From: Diplolepis rosae
Lineage: Eukaryota > Arthropoda > Insecta > Hymenoptera > Diplolepididae
DNA: 64,000 nucleotides
Direction: 5' to 3'
Assembly (NCBI GenBank): GCA_030998225.1
Contig: JAPYXD010000581.1
Span: 930,001 to 994,000 of the forward strand
The notes below the pieces were generated by a model. The model was given only the letters and a program-made list of their open reading frames with translations. It did no database searches and was not told where the DNA came from. Every line of letters starts with the position of its first letter. Position 1 is the stretch's first letter. Position numbers and translations under genes: made by a program. This document shows, piece by piece, positions 33,009-45,000 of the stretch.

Positions 33009-36000
33009 TTAAGCAGACTTTTTTTTATGTAAATGTCGTCTTCTTATTTGTTGATTTTTACTTCCACTGCTCCCTTTAACGACTAATGATCTTTTTCCTG
33101 CAACCGGCCCAATATGCCTTACAATTTTGCTTTTGGAAACACGTACAGCAAGTCCATAATCATTATGATTTTTTATAATTAGTCCTACCAGTTCATTGTT
33201 ATTGAACAGAGGAGCGCCTAAATCGTTCTGAAAAAAGAATTATAATTAAAATAAATTTTTTTATGCGCATATGCTTCTTTAATGTCTACGGTAAAACGAT
33301 AATAAATAAATTTCATTTTCATTTGCTGTAATAAGTAATTACCTTCTCGATTGGTTGATTTGGAACTGAAGCTTTAACACAAAACTGAAATGCTCCTAGC
33401 TTTCCTCCACATTTCAAAGGATCCGTTACGGAAACAGAAATCATTACATATGGTTTCCAATTCATAACGTAATAATCATAACCCAAATTGTTATACCCTA
33501 TCATGCTATCAACATGAACGCTATATTCTTCATAATAAACTGGGAGATCAGTTTTTGATAAAAAAGTTACTTCTTTTGCCAGCTAAAAAAAACATTTATT
33601 TAGTATAGTTGAGAACATATAATAGAGTTTGATGTCAGAAGTTATAAAGATAAAAGTCTGTTCATGAATAAATATCGATCATTATTTCAAAGTCTGAGAT
33701 ACAAAAAAATTAATAAAATATTCAAAAAGACTCAAATGAGAATTTAATTAAAAATTTGGATATGACTGAGAATAGTTTAGAAAATCTTCCGACACTATAC
33801 AGTAATATTCTTCAAAAAATCAACTTACAAGGTCTATCGCAAAAGTTTTCAGACAAGCCGGAGATAACCGAAAATCGCCAAAACTAGTGGCGACATCTGT
33901 TAGATCTTTCACGCATTTTACCCTACACCCGTCACGGGTGTTGGTTTAAAATTTCATGAAATTCGTATATATGTGAAGCTGAGTTATTTCACCTAATGTT
34001 ACAGTACGTTTAAACCATCGGTCGAACTCCGCCATTGCCGGTCCCAAGCCCGGATGAGAAAGGAGGAGGGGGCACACAGACAGCAACATGACACAACACA
34101 TTTACAGCGACACTGAACGCAACACAGCCAACAACCGAGAGCGCGTTTCGCGTGGGGGGGGGGAGGCATTGTCTCGCCCGGAGGAATGCGTAAGGTCACG
34201 CACGGAGCAGACGCGTCCTGCAGCCCACCAAAGGTAGTAGCCGAAAGGACTCTGCCAGTGGTTGGGCTGTCGACGTCAGGATGGCCGTCAAGGGGGCCCT
34301 ATAGACAGGCTTTCCCTGGCGGTGGGCCTGCCGGGCGCATGTGTTGGAATGGTTCCCGATACCTTCAAGCGCGTGCGGACGCGGTGTGGAGCAAAAGCAT
34401 CAGGGGACCTCGAACAGGTCCCTTGATGCCGCATGAATGGACCCGGAGTGAATGCGGGGCGCTCCTTAACCAGGGTATCGCCCCAAATGCGCCTGCGGCG
34501 GTCGCGCTGAACTTCCCGCATGCCCTCTCCAGGTCACACCACAACCACAAGCATGATACTGACACCCACACATACCAGAATAAATGGATTGCTGAGTGAA
34601 TGGGCTGCGGCCGGCGCCTGGTCGATATTCCCGATAAACTAGCCAAGGGAGGAGTAGTAGCCTTCTGACCAGGGTAGGACGCGATGTCCGTACCTTACCT
34701 CTGTGGAAGTAATATGGGTAAATGTAAGTCCCTTCGGTGCTCAGCCGCGAAGGGCAACGATCCCGTGAAACCACATGATAAATTGGGAAAACCGCTCACG
34801 TTCCTGCTGTCTGGAGCCAATTTCGGGGTTGAAATCATGGAAGCCCGGGCGCAGGAATGAAGGATTACCTGGTCAGTATTTCCTTATATCCGACGCTGCG
34901 TAGGATAAATCGCACACGGTCTAGCCTGAAGTCCGCGTCAGGTGTCGGGGCGGACCCGGCACCGCTCGTTCGATAGGGGTGACGTTAAACTTTTAGCATC
35001 ATTATGGCGCGGGCCTATCCCGTAACCTTCTTACTAGCTTCATTTAATGTGCCGATACGATCGACCATCCAATAAACCGCTTCTGGGTTTCGGCGCACAT
35101 AACTAGGGATCTATACAAGCGGGGATAGTAGCCCTACTGCGGTAGGGCTCCCATGATGGGCGAACCCTCTTAAGACACGACTTTAAATATTATGAGTGAA
35201 AATATAAGTAAAAGAGGTGAAGAGGTGAGGGCACCAGATACGCCCTCACAGACTACTCCAAGGGCTGAGGGATGGAAGGACGTCCTTCAGCTCCTCTAGC
35301 AGCAAAATAAAAAGATTGGAAGGCTAGCCAGGGCCCTCAGCGTTATCCAACAGGGTATGCTGAGGAATAACCCAGGCTTTGTAAAAGATTCGGTAAATAA
35401 GGCAACTGAGGTGTTGAGCGGTATGCTCAACACCCACAAGTGCCTACTAGAAAGCGGGGTGGAAATCCAGAAAAGGCTGGAATCCCACCCCGCCTCAAAA
35501 AAGATGGGTATCTTCCGGAAACAGCGCTCTGCGTCTCTGGGATATGCCCCAAAAAAGCTCAAAAGGGGGAGAATAGGGCCCCCCCCCCCCCGAAGATCGG
35601 CATCCCAAAAAATGGAACGGTGGCATATTGCCATCGTACGCTGCGGCCACCAGAGGCAAGACCCCAAAAAAGGATGGGGAATGGCAGCTGGTGGAAAAGA
35701 AAAAGAAAAAGAGAAGAAGAAGAAAGAGGTTCCTGTGCCCTCTGCGCAGGAACCCAAATCAAAGGCGAAGTTGCAGAGGCACTCTCCGGCCACCGGGTCG
35801 GGTGACGCTATCAGGGTGTCGGCGAGGGATCGAGAGTCCTACGTCGATATCCTGAAAGCCATGAAGGCCAAGGTGGACCCCCGAAATTCGGGAGCGGAGG
35901 TCCTCTCCATCCGAAGAACAAGGAGGGAGGAGATTCTCCAGGTCCTGAAAAGGGGGGGTGACATCTCGACTTTCGAAAAGGCGCTCGACCAGGCGGTCGG

Positions 36001-39000
36001 GGAGAAGGCCAAAGTTAAATCTTTGGTCTCGAAGAGGTACCTTGAAGTTAGGGACATCGACGAGACAGTCACAAGAGAAGAGGTTGTTGCCGCGCTGTGC
36101 ATCGCGCTGGGCAAGCCTGACCTCGGGGACCAGTGCAGGCTGTACAAACGCTTTGGCGGTGTGCAGACTGCGGTGGTCCGCTTTACCGAGGAGAACGCCC
36201 GAAGCTTGCTCGGGCTCGGTAGGCTAAGGGTAGGATGGGTGAACTGCCACATCCGAGAGCATGTCGAGGTTGCCCGGTGCTTCAGGTGCCAGGGACATGG
36301 CCATGTGTCGCGTGGAAAGTGAAATTTCTACGGCTCAACCTCGGGAGAGGGAAGGAAGCCCAGAACCTTCTGATGCAGACTGCCAGGGGAAGGGACTCCG
36401 ATGTGTTGCTCATTAGTGAGCAACACAAATGGTCCGAAAACTCAGCTTGGTACCAGGATGCATCAAGGAGGGCTGGGATCCTTGTCTGCAGCCCTGATTT
36501 GAGCACCGCGGATTTCCTGGAGACCGACCCGGGGTTCGTTTGGGTGGAGGTGGCGGGGGTACGTGTGTACAGCTGCTACTTCTCCCCAACGATCCTTTCG
36601 AGATCTTTGAGACCCAGATCCTCCTCCTTGAGGAAAGCCTTGAAGAGGCTAGTGGGCGGTCCCTTATTGCGGGCGACTTTAATAGTAAGTCGCCTGTGTG
36701 GGGAGAAGCCCGTCTGGACAGGCGGTGAATCTTGGTCGGTGAGATGGTCGCCAGGAATGACCTGATTGTATTGAATCGGGGCAGGGATTTTACGTTCAGA
36801 CGAGGAGCGGGGGGGGTCGATTATATCGACCTCACAATTGCCGCGCCCCGTCTTGCTTCAAGGATAGGCGACTGGTGCGTCCTCGATGTAATGACATTAA
36901 GTGACCATCAGTGCATTGAGTTTAGCATCCAGGAACGGAGTCACCCAGTGAATTCGGGAAGGGGCGGCAAGGTAAGGAGCCCCTCCTGGAACACAAAACG
37001 ACTCAGCAAAGAAAAGCTTCGTGAACATCTTGAAGAAACCAGGCTCATAGATGAGCTTGGTTGGGCAAGGTCTGCTGAGTCGTTGGAGGACACTGTTGTT
37101 GAAAATGCCTTATAGCGCGGCGGAGGTTTACCCGCTCAAAGGGTGATCCTCTGCTGCGCGAGGCATGGAAAGAAGCAAAATAAGCTCTGAGGCAAGGCAT
37201 AAAGAAAAGCCGACTTCAGTGCTGAAAAGACTTGATCCTGGAAGTCGAGAAGGACCCTTGGGGTCTCGCCTTCAAAATACTCACTAAGAGATTCGTGACT
37301 AGAAGAAAGACCCCGGGCCTGGATAATGCCGATCGAGTTAAGTACATCGTGCGAAGCTTGTTCCCGCATGTAGAGCCGTTCCAAAGACAGGACCGAAGTT
37401 CCTGCGTGGTCCGGAGCGAAGAACTCTTCACTCTCAAAGAATTAAAGAGAGCGAGTGGAAGGCTCAAGGCAAACACAGCGCCGGGGATCGACGGGTTGCC
37501 GAACGAGATCCTCAAAGAGGTGATCGGGATATACCCAGAGACCCTGCTAGAAGTCTTTAACTCTTGTATTCGGGAGGGGAGGTTCTTCGCAGACTGGAAG
37601 AAGCAGAGGTTGGTCCTGTTGAGGAAAGGCAACAAACCTCTAGGGGATCCCTCATCGTATAGGCTAATATGTTTATTGGATACGATTGGGAAACTTCTGG
37701 AGGAAATGATCCTACAAAGACTACAGGGTCACATGGTCCGCGAGAATGGTCTCTCGGCAAACCAGTTCGGCTTTCGGAAAGGCTGGTCCACAGTTGACGC
37801 CATCCAGGCAGTGGTGGACATTGACACTAAAGCAAGAAGAGGAACTGGTAAGCGTAAGGGATTCTGCGCGCTGATCAGCATTGACATAGGCAATGCGTTC
37901 AATACCGCGAGATGGGACATCTGCATCGAGGCGATCATGCGGAAAAAGGTTCCAGACTACCTGCTGCGAATGATAGATGACTATCTGAGCGACAGGTGGG
38001 TGATATACGAGGGCGACAAATGGTTTCTCAAGGAAGAGATGACATGTGGCGCCCCTCAAGGGTCACGGGTAGGTCCACTCGTTTGGAACGTCATGTACGA
38101 CGATTTCCTGCGCATGGACCTGCCTGTAGGAACGAGCATCATCGGCTTCGCGGATGACGCACTTGTCGTGTGCGCCGCTGATGACGTCAAAATCCTGGAG
38201 CTGAGGATCAATGATAGTCTGTTGAGGGCAAAGCGTTGGTAGGATAGCAGATGCCTGAAAATGACCCCTGAAAAGACCGTGTCTTTGCTGGTCACAGACA
38301 GGAGATCCTTCAAATACCCGAGGATCATTCTCGGGAAACATGAAATCAAGTGGAAAAAGAACATTAAGTACCTGGGTGTGCAGTTGGATCGAAGGCTTAG
38401 CTTCGGCGAACACCTGCAGATCCAATGTGGGGCCGTCCTGACTCGTCTCATGCCCAGCATTGGTGGACCCAGGGAAGCTAAGAGTAGGCTGGTGGCGACC
38501 GTGGTAAACTCGAAGCTGCTTTATGCAGCTCCGATCTGGACAAGTGCCCTTAACAACCATGCTATCCTGAAGAAGCTGTTCTCGGCACAGAGAGGTGTCG
38601 TGATGAGAATTATCTCAGCATACCGAACTGTGTCGACGAGTGCTGTGCTGGTCCTGGCGAGCGTCCCACCAATAGATTTATTGGCGGTGGAAAGGAAAGA
38701 GACCTTTCAGCTCCGTAAGGAGCTCACCTGCTTATCAAACCTGCAGGAGATAGCTCGCGCGAAGGAGGCCATCCGCGAGGATGGAAGGCGCAGACTCGTC
38801 GAGAAATGGCAGACGAGATGTCAGGGTGACCAAACCGGGAGATGGACACACCGTCTGATCCCGGAGCTCGCCACCTGGCTGGATAGAAATCACGGTCAAG
38901 TCGGCTTTTACCTGGCGCAAGCGCTTTCGGGCCATGGTGGCTTTAATGCGTACCTGAAGCGCTGACTGAAGCGTGTCGCTACTGCGGTTCCCTTGTCGAA

Positions 39001-42000
39001 AATGCAGAGCACACACTCTTTGTCTGTGGTTTCAACAAGACGGTGCCACACAGCACGCGTCACAATCGATTTTTTGAAAGGCAAATTTGGTGAACGTGTT
39101 ATCTCGAAAAATGGTCCGGTCGAATGGCCGCCTCGTTCATGCGTTCTAACGCCATTGGATTTCTTTTTATGGGGCCATATCAAGTCACTGGTCTATGCCA
39201 ACAAGCCAGCAACTTTAGACGACCTCAAAGACAACATCCAACGCGAAATTGCCAACGTTTCGGTCGAAATGTGTGCCAGAGTGGTGGAAAATTGGGTCCA
39301 AATAATCGACCACTGTAAACGGGCTTGTGGTGGTCATATGGCCGATATCGAATTTCATTCATAAAATGTAATGCTTGCACCACACCCACAATGAATTTGA
39401 ACTTAATATCTCAAATATTTCTGTGTTTTATTCATAGATAAAATTGTTATGTCCCTATAGGAAAACGCTTTATTATTACTCGTAGTATAATCATAAAAAA
39501 CCAATCTTTTATTCAATCTCAAAAATACTAAAGCTTTCCGTTTATTCTACTCTACGCTTCAATTCGGAGTTGAGTAAACCTTGAGTCACAAGACTCGTTT
39601 CACCAGCTATTATACCACCTTGATCAAAAAGTTTTAGGACTTTATTTTTAAAATCAAAAATACGAGTTTATTCATCATCATCGATATTATTCCCTTCAAA
39701 GTACTCCTCATCGACTGCCACGCACTTATGCCAGTGGTTGATCGAATCCTCGAAACATTTTTTATGATCGGTTTGCCGTATAGCCATCAGAGCCATCTTC
39801 GATTTTTCGTGCTGTAGCGCGTTCCGTGGAGCGGTTTCTTGAGTCGACTGAATAGGAAAAAGTCGCAGGGAGCCAAATCAGGTGAATCTGGTGGTTGTTG
39901 GATCGTATTCCTTTCGTTTTTATCCAAATGCTCACGAATAACGATGGCATTGTGCGACGCAAAGTGGGCCAGAATCGCAAAAACTTGGCCAAAAGTCAAA
40001 GAAACAATTATTTTTTAGCTTTTTTTGTGTCAATAAGTGTTGTTAAGTGTCCTAGTGAAACATTACTTTTTACCAAGGCTCCAAGTGTATTGTTCTGCAC
40101 TGTTCTATCTAGATTCTTCGTGATAACTTTTGTACTAACATTTTCAAAGAAAATTCATTTGTATATACACTCGAGATTCCCTGTAACGTAAAGCTCGAGC
40201 ATCGGAAACCTCTCTGTAACAAACGCGAGAGGGATCCCCTCCATATCCTACTTGTTGCTAAGCGCTGTTATGCGCATTATATAATGCGCGCAGTCCGTCT
40301 GTCAGTGAGGCTATGTGAATAATATATTTACATAGTTAAAACGGTATAAAAAAGATTTCTGTGACTATAGAAGATGGAATTAACTTATTTAACGGTATGT
40401 ACTCAAAATACTGAAAATATAATAATATAATAATAAAAATATTTATGCTTATATCAGGTGTATTTTTTAATATTTTCAGAAAAAAAGAAATTACACTATC
40501 AAGTAATTTTTCAATAATTGACAAATAATTTTCTCATTAATTTGTGATAAAAGCCATCAAACTGATTGATTACTTTTTCAAATTCGAGCGCGCTTCATTC
40601 CGTAGTAGTGGGGGAAGAGGGGTCGATCGTCTGCACGTTATAGGGAGGCGTGACGTGCTTGTTGCAGAGAGGTTTTTTTACAGGGAATTCCGTTATAGGG
40701 AATCTCGAGTGTAAAACAAAACTTGCTTGATAATTTTCATTTTGATTGGATTCAGCTACATCGGAAACCCTCAAGACTTTTTTTTAAAGTGAATCATGCG
40801 CATTTTCAAAAGAGGCATCTGTAATTTCAAATCAATAATTACGTATGCTTTGTGGCCTTTCAACATTAGTTTCAAAATCAGCGACCTCAAATACTCTCGA
40901 AACTCATTTCTCACGCAAAAGCCGTTTCATTTTTTTTTTTTTTCAATTCATAGATCATTTTGAATCGATCGTTATGTTTTTCAGAATTTTAATATATAAT
41001 TAGGATTTAGCAATTCTGAAAACATCGGTAGCGATTTTTTTAGCATTAGTCATTGCAAGTTTTATGAAAATATCCGCCATTTTGAGTCTGCCATTTTGTT
41101 TTCGGTAAATTCAATTAAAGATTCGTAATCAGCGACCTCGAAAACCCTTAATAGTATTGTTTATTTAGGCTTTGGATAAGACCTTCGATTTATGACCAGG
41201 TTTTTTAGATTCTGGCCCACTGTGCGACGGTGCGTTATCGTGGTGCAAAATCCACGAGTTGTTTGTCCACAAATCCGGTCTTTTTTGGCGAATTGCTTCA
41301 CGCAAACGTCTCATAACGCCCAAATAATACTCCTTGTTGACAGTCTGGCCTTCTGGAAGAAATTCATGATCCGTAAGCAATGCTCAATTCTTCTGCAGTC
41401 TCTCTAATGCTCAACTAGCGGCTTACGGTCATCCACTCTTTGATTTTGTTGATGTTTTCATCAGTTTTCGCCGTCGACGGCCTGCTACTGCGTTCGGCAT
41501 CCTCGACCGACTCACGACCACTTCTGAAGCGTTCGTGCCAGCGACAAACGTTCGATCTCGTTAGAGAATCGTTGCCGAAACACTTCTCCAACATTTCCAA
41601 AGTCTGCCCACTCTTAAATCACAATAATAATTTGGAATTCCCAATTGTATAATCCATATTTTGAAAATAAACGGCATAGAAAATAAAAGAACCTTCTTTC
41701 AAATGTTTTTAAACAAGAAGGTTTTGATAATAATGCAATTTTTTAAAGTAGATTTCAAAATTTGTTTTTATTAAACTTCAAACACAGTTACAATAACAAT
41801 GTATACTCAATATAATTTAAGAATTGTATTATATATATATATATATATCAATCAAAAATCATAATTATAATAATTCATTATATTAATTAAAAAAAAATTT
41901 TTATGAATAATTTATGAAAAAAGTTGATTTCTTTTTACTTGAGTGAGGCTCAAAAACTCTCGTCACGACACTTACTCTCACAAGCTCTGAATAATTCTTG

Positions 42001-45000
42001 CAGTGACTGTATAACTATTTTTCTCCGTGCGAGAATTTTTGCGACAGACCTTGTAGATTTTCCTAAACTCAGTTATAATCATCATTGAAAATACGTCCCC
42101 ATGGACCCTTAATTATTTTACAATTAAAAATGGTATAAAGTAGATGCAAAAGATGTAATATTCTGGTAAGTTAAGAGAAGCTTATGTGAAATGTTTTTCG
42201 ACTAATGCTCAATATTAAATTTTCTCCGTTTTTTAATGAAATTAAACAGCCTCAAAACTTTTACGTGATGCCATTACAGCACCTTTATTTCTTCATAATA
42301 CCGCATTACCCGAATTTCCAAAAATTCCTTACCGTTATAAATGCTATTCTGTCATCCATAGGTTTAAAGAGCTCAATAAAGTATCTCTTATCGATATTAG
42401 TAGATGGATTTCTTTGAAAAGAAATGTATAATTCTCCTTCATTTATTGAGTTCTTGTCGTACCTGTAATTTACGTAAACAAAACTACAGAACAAAATATT
42501 TAATAACAATAATTATAATATGGGCAATTTTCTCAAAGTTTCTTTATAATCATATACATTTTTATGTACCGCGATAAAAATAAACAAAATTTTTTAGCGC
42601 AATAGTGTAATGATACTGACAATTAAGGAAAATATTTGTTGATAGTTTGCCAATGCTTAAATAAGAAATGACTAGTGTTGAAAAGTATGCGCGAAAGTAA
42701 CTAGTGTTAAAATGTGTGCTCGAAAGAGTTAAGGTGGTTTTAGCAGAAAACGAAATCCATGCTAAAAAGCTGAAATTTTTATTACAGCTTCTTTAATTAT
42801 TATAGAATACACCTGCAAAGTTTTAGGTTGCTTGACTGTCTAGTTATAGAGCAATAATTAATTGAAGTTTCACAGTTTGATCATGAATTACTATACCGTC
42901 AATGGCAATGACAAATGAACGCAAGTTTCAAATGAGCATTATACTTACAAAATCCATGCTACCTATCCAAAAAACTATACAAATTTGCCGCGAGCCTTGA
43001 AAAATTCGTCTGCTTTTTGAAAGAATTTTTTACCGCACAATAAGTTTGTATTGTCTTTTCAAAGATTATAACTCTGTCGACTTTTATCGGCAGTCATAAT
43101 CGAAAGTTCGAGAAATCAAAATTCACTGAAATTAGCTGTAAAGGGCAGAGCCGGGTTTCCATGTGAAATCGGCCTTAAAACCAAATCAAATTTCGCATTA
43201 ACCTTATGGAAGGAGTTGGGCAAGAGATTATTTTGTCAAATTTTCAAATAATTATCTGCCATTTTAAATGAGTAATGGCGGATTTTACCATTTTCGTTTT
43301 TTTCTTTTTTTAGCTAAACTAATCATAGGGAAATTTTGAAAAAAATCAGTGTGTTTTTTCCAATAGAAGATACATTTGTAAATTTTTGCAGATTTTTTTA
43401 TGCATAATTCGCGATGCAAAAAATTGTGAAAATTTTTGCACGCAATTTTGTTCATGTTTGAATTGCGCGACCAGTGTTTTGAATTGTTCTATTCATTAGT
43501 TACATATCGATGATTAAAACAGAATTTTTGCAGATTTTTGCAAGGTGTGGACGGGGGTAGAAAAGAACAAAATACGCATTCTTCCAACATCTTACTATTA
43601 AAGCACATTTAACAATAACAGTAGACAAATGAAAAATACAATTTTATTTGGTAATCAATCTCTAACATGGTTTACTGCTGAAATTTTTGAAAAAATTTTG
43701 CAAAATATTTTGCGAATTTTTTTTTGTTGCCAAAAATCGAAATTCTTTACATGCATTGTGAACAAATTGTTGATTGTCTTTATTCGCAAGTCGAAAGAGT
43801 ATTGCGAAAACTATCTATTTATATTCTTGAATATTTTTCGAATATACAGGTTTTGACCCTTGAAAATTTAGTCCGTTCAAAAACTTTCCGTTTTATATGT
43901 TACGTCAGAAACGTAACACTTCTCTCTTTTAAAGGATCTCCTCGTTTTATGTAAGGATTGGAAGGATCCTCTCTAAGGGATGAGGAATAGTCAGTATATG
44001 AGAAGGGTTGATCATATAAATATATTTATTAACAAAAGTATTTTAAGTGAGCACCATTTGAAAAGATAGACATGAATATATAAAAGTTAAAATACTTAGT
44101 GATTACCCTGCGTTGGAATTTGGTCGGTGATGAAATGAGTTCAGTAGATTGGATGTGAATACTTGAGTCGTCACTTATAGACGTTGAGATAATTTCAGTC
44201 AGATCGGGAATTGTGGTCTAGCCGGTTAAGATAGTCGATTCTCTGATCCCACGTTTTAGAGAGAATTTGGAAGGTGATTCCCTTTCACTTTTTACAGTCG
44301 TTGAACTTGGCATCGAATTAGAACTGGTCCGTTTAGCGATGAATAATTTGATGAGACTGGACTGAACTCGCGGTAAGAAGTGACGACACTGAACTGGACT
44401 CGCGTTGGTTACATTTTAGAAATCGGACGTTTACTAACTGACTGAACTGCTATTGGAACCTTCGCCTTTTATAGGCCCAAAGTATGTCAATCATGGTGGG
44501 GGAAAAACACCAGGTGTGCTACCCTTTCCATATTTGGTATTGAAGCTTAAGATCGGATGAGTTTCCATCTCCGATGACTCATCCGCCGATGAAATTTATT
44601 ACCTGGCATTAATGTCACAGCCAAATATATCAATTCCATTTTAATTTGCCTTTCGATTTTAACGATCTTCCTATTTCTTATTACATCTTGCTGTACCTTG
44701 AGTCGATCTAATCACGAACGCGGTAATGTTGCCTTGATCCCTTCATTGGTTCCTTAAGTTGTTTGTTACTCTAGGTGGTAGAGTTGTGGGACGTGACATA
44801 TATATAAGTGGTATACAAAAAGTAAAATTGGTTTTCCTACAAACTTACAGTTATAAACGAAGACAACGATGATGACTAATGAAAGTACAATCAACCGTCT
44901 ATATTTGTAAAAACTCGATGGTATAAAAATATATTTTTGTAGGAAAACCAATTTTACAATTTTTTGCATCGCGAATTATGCATGAAAAAATCTGTAAAAA

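Larger units (their letters stand above)
34011..39030 (+). mobile_element. R1-clade non-LTR retrotransposon, near full length but broken
   Basis: The GC content rises sharply at about 34,011 and falls at about 39,030. A long 5' UTR precedes ORF1 (gag-like with zinc knuckle) and ORF2 (AP endonuclease, RT, C-terminal zinc region). GAPQGSRVGPLVWNVMYDDF and GFADDALVV in RT are typical of the R1/I group. Deletions and frameshifts occur in the gag end, endonuclease and RT start. The 3' end stops inside the last zinc finger, where rosa-like sequence takes over. It lies in intron 3 of gene B in the antisense direction. Bases 34,011-35,200 hold only the 5' UTR. Confidence 0.85.

Noticed and set aside
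34186..34599. Long overlapping frames in 34.0-35.0 kb on both strands as host genes
   Set aside because: They lie in the GC-rich 5' UTR of the R1-clade element, where stop codons are rare. None shows a domain.
35296..35793. Minus-strand 165-codon frame opposite R1 ORF1
   Set aside because: It is a shadow of ORF1 on the opposite strand, with a low-complexity Ser/Phe-rich translation.
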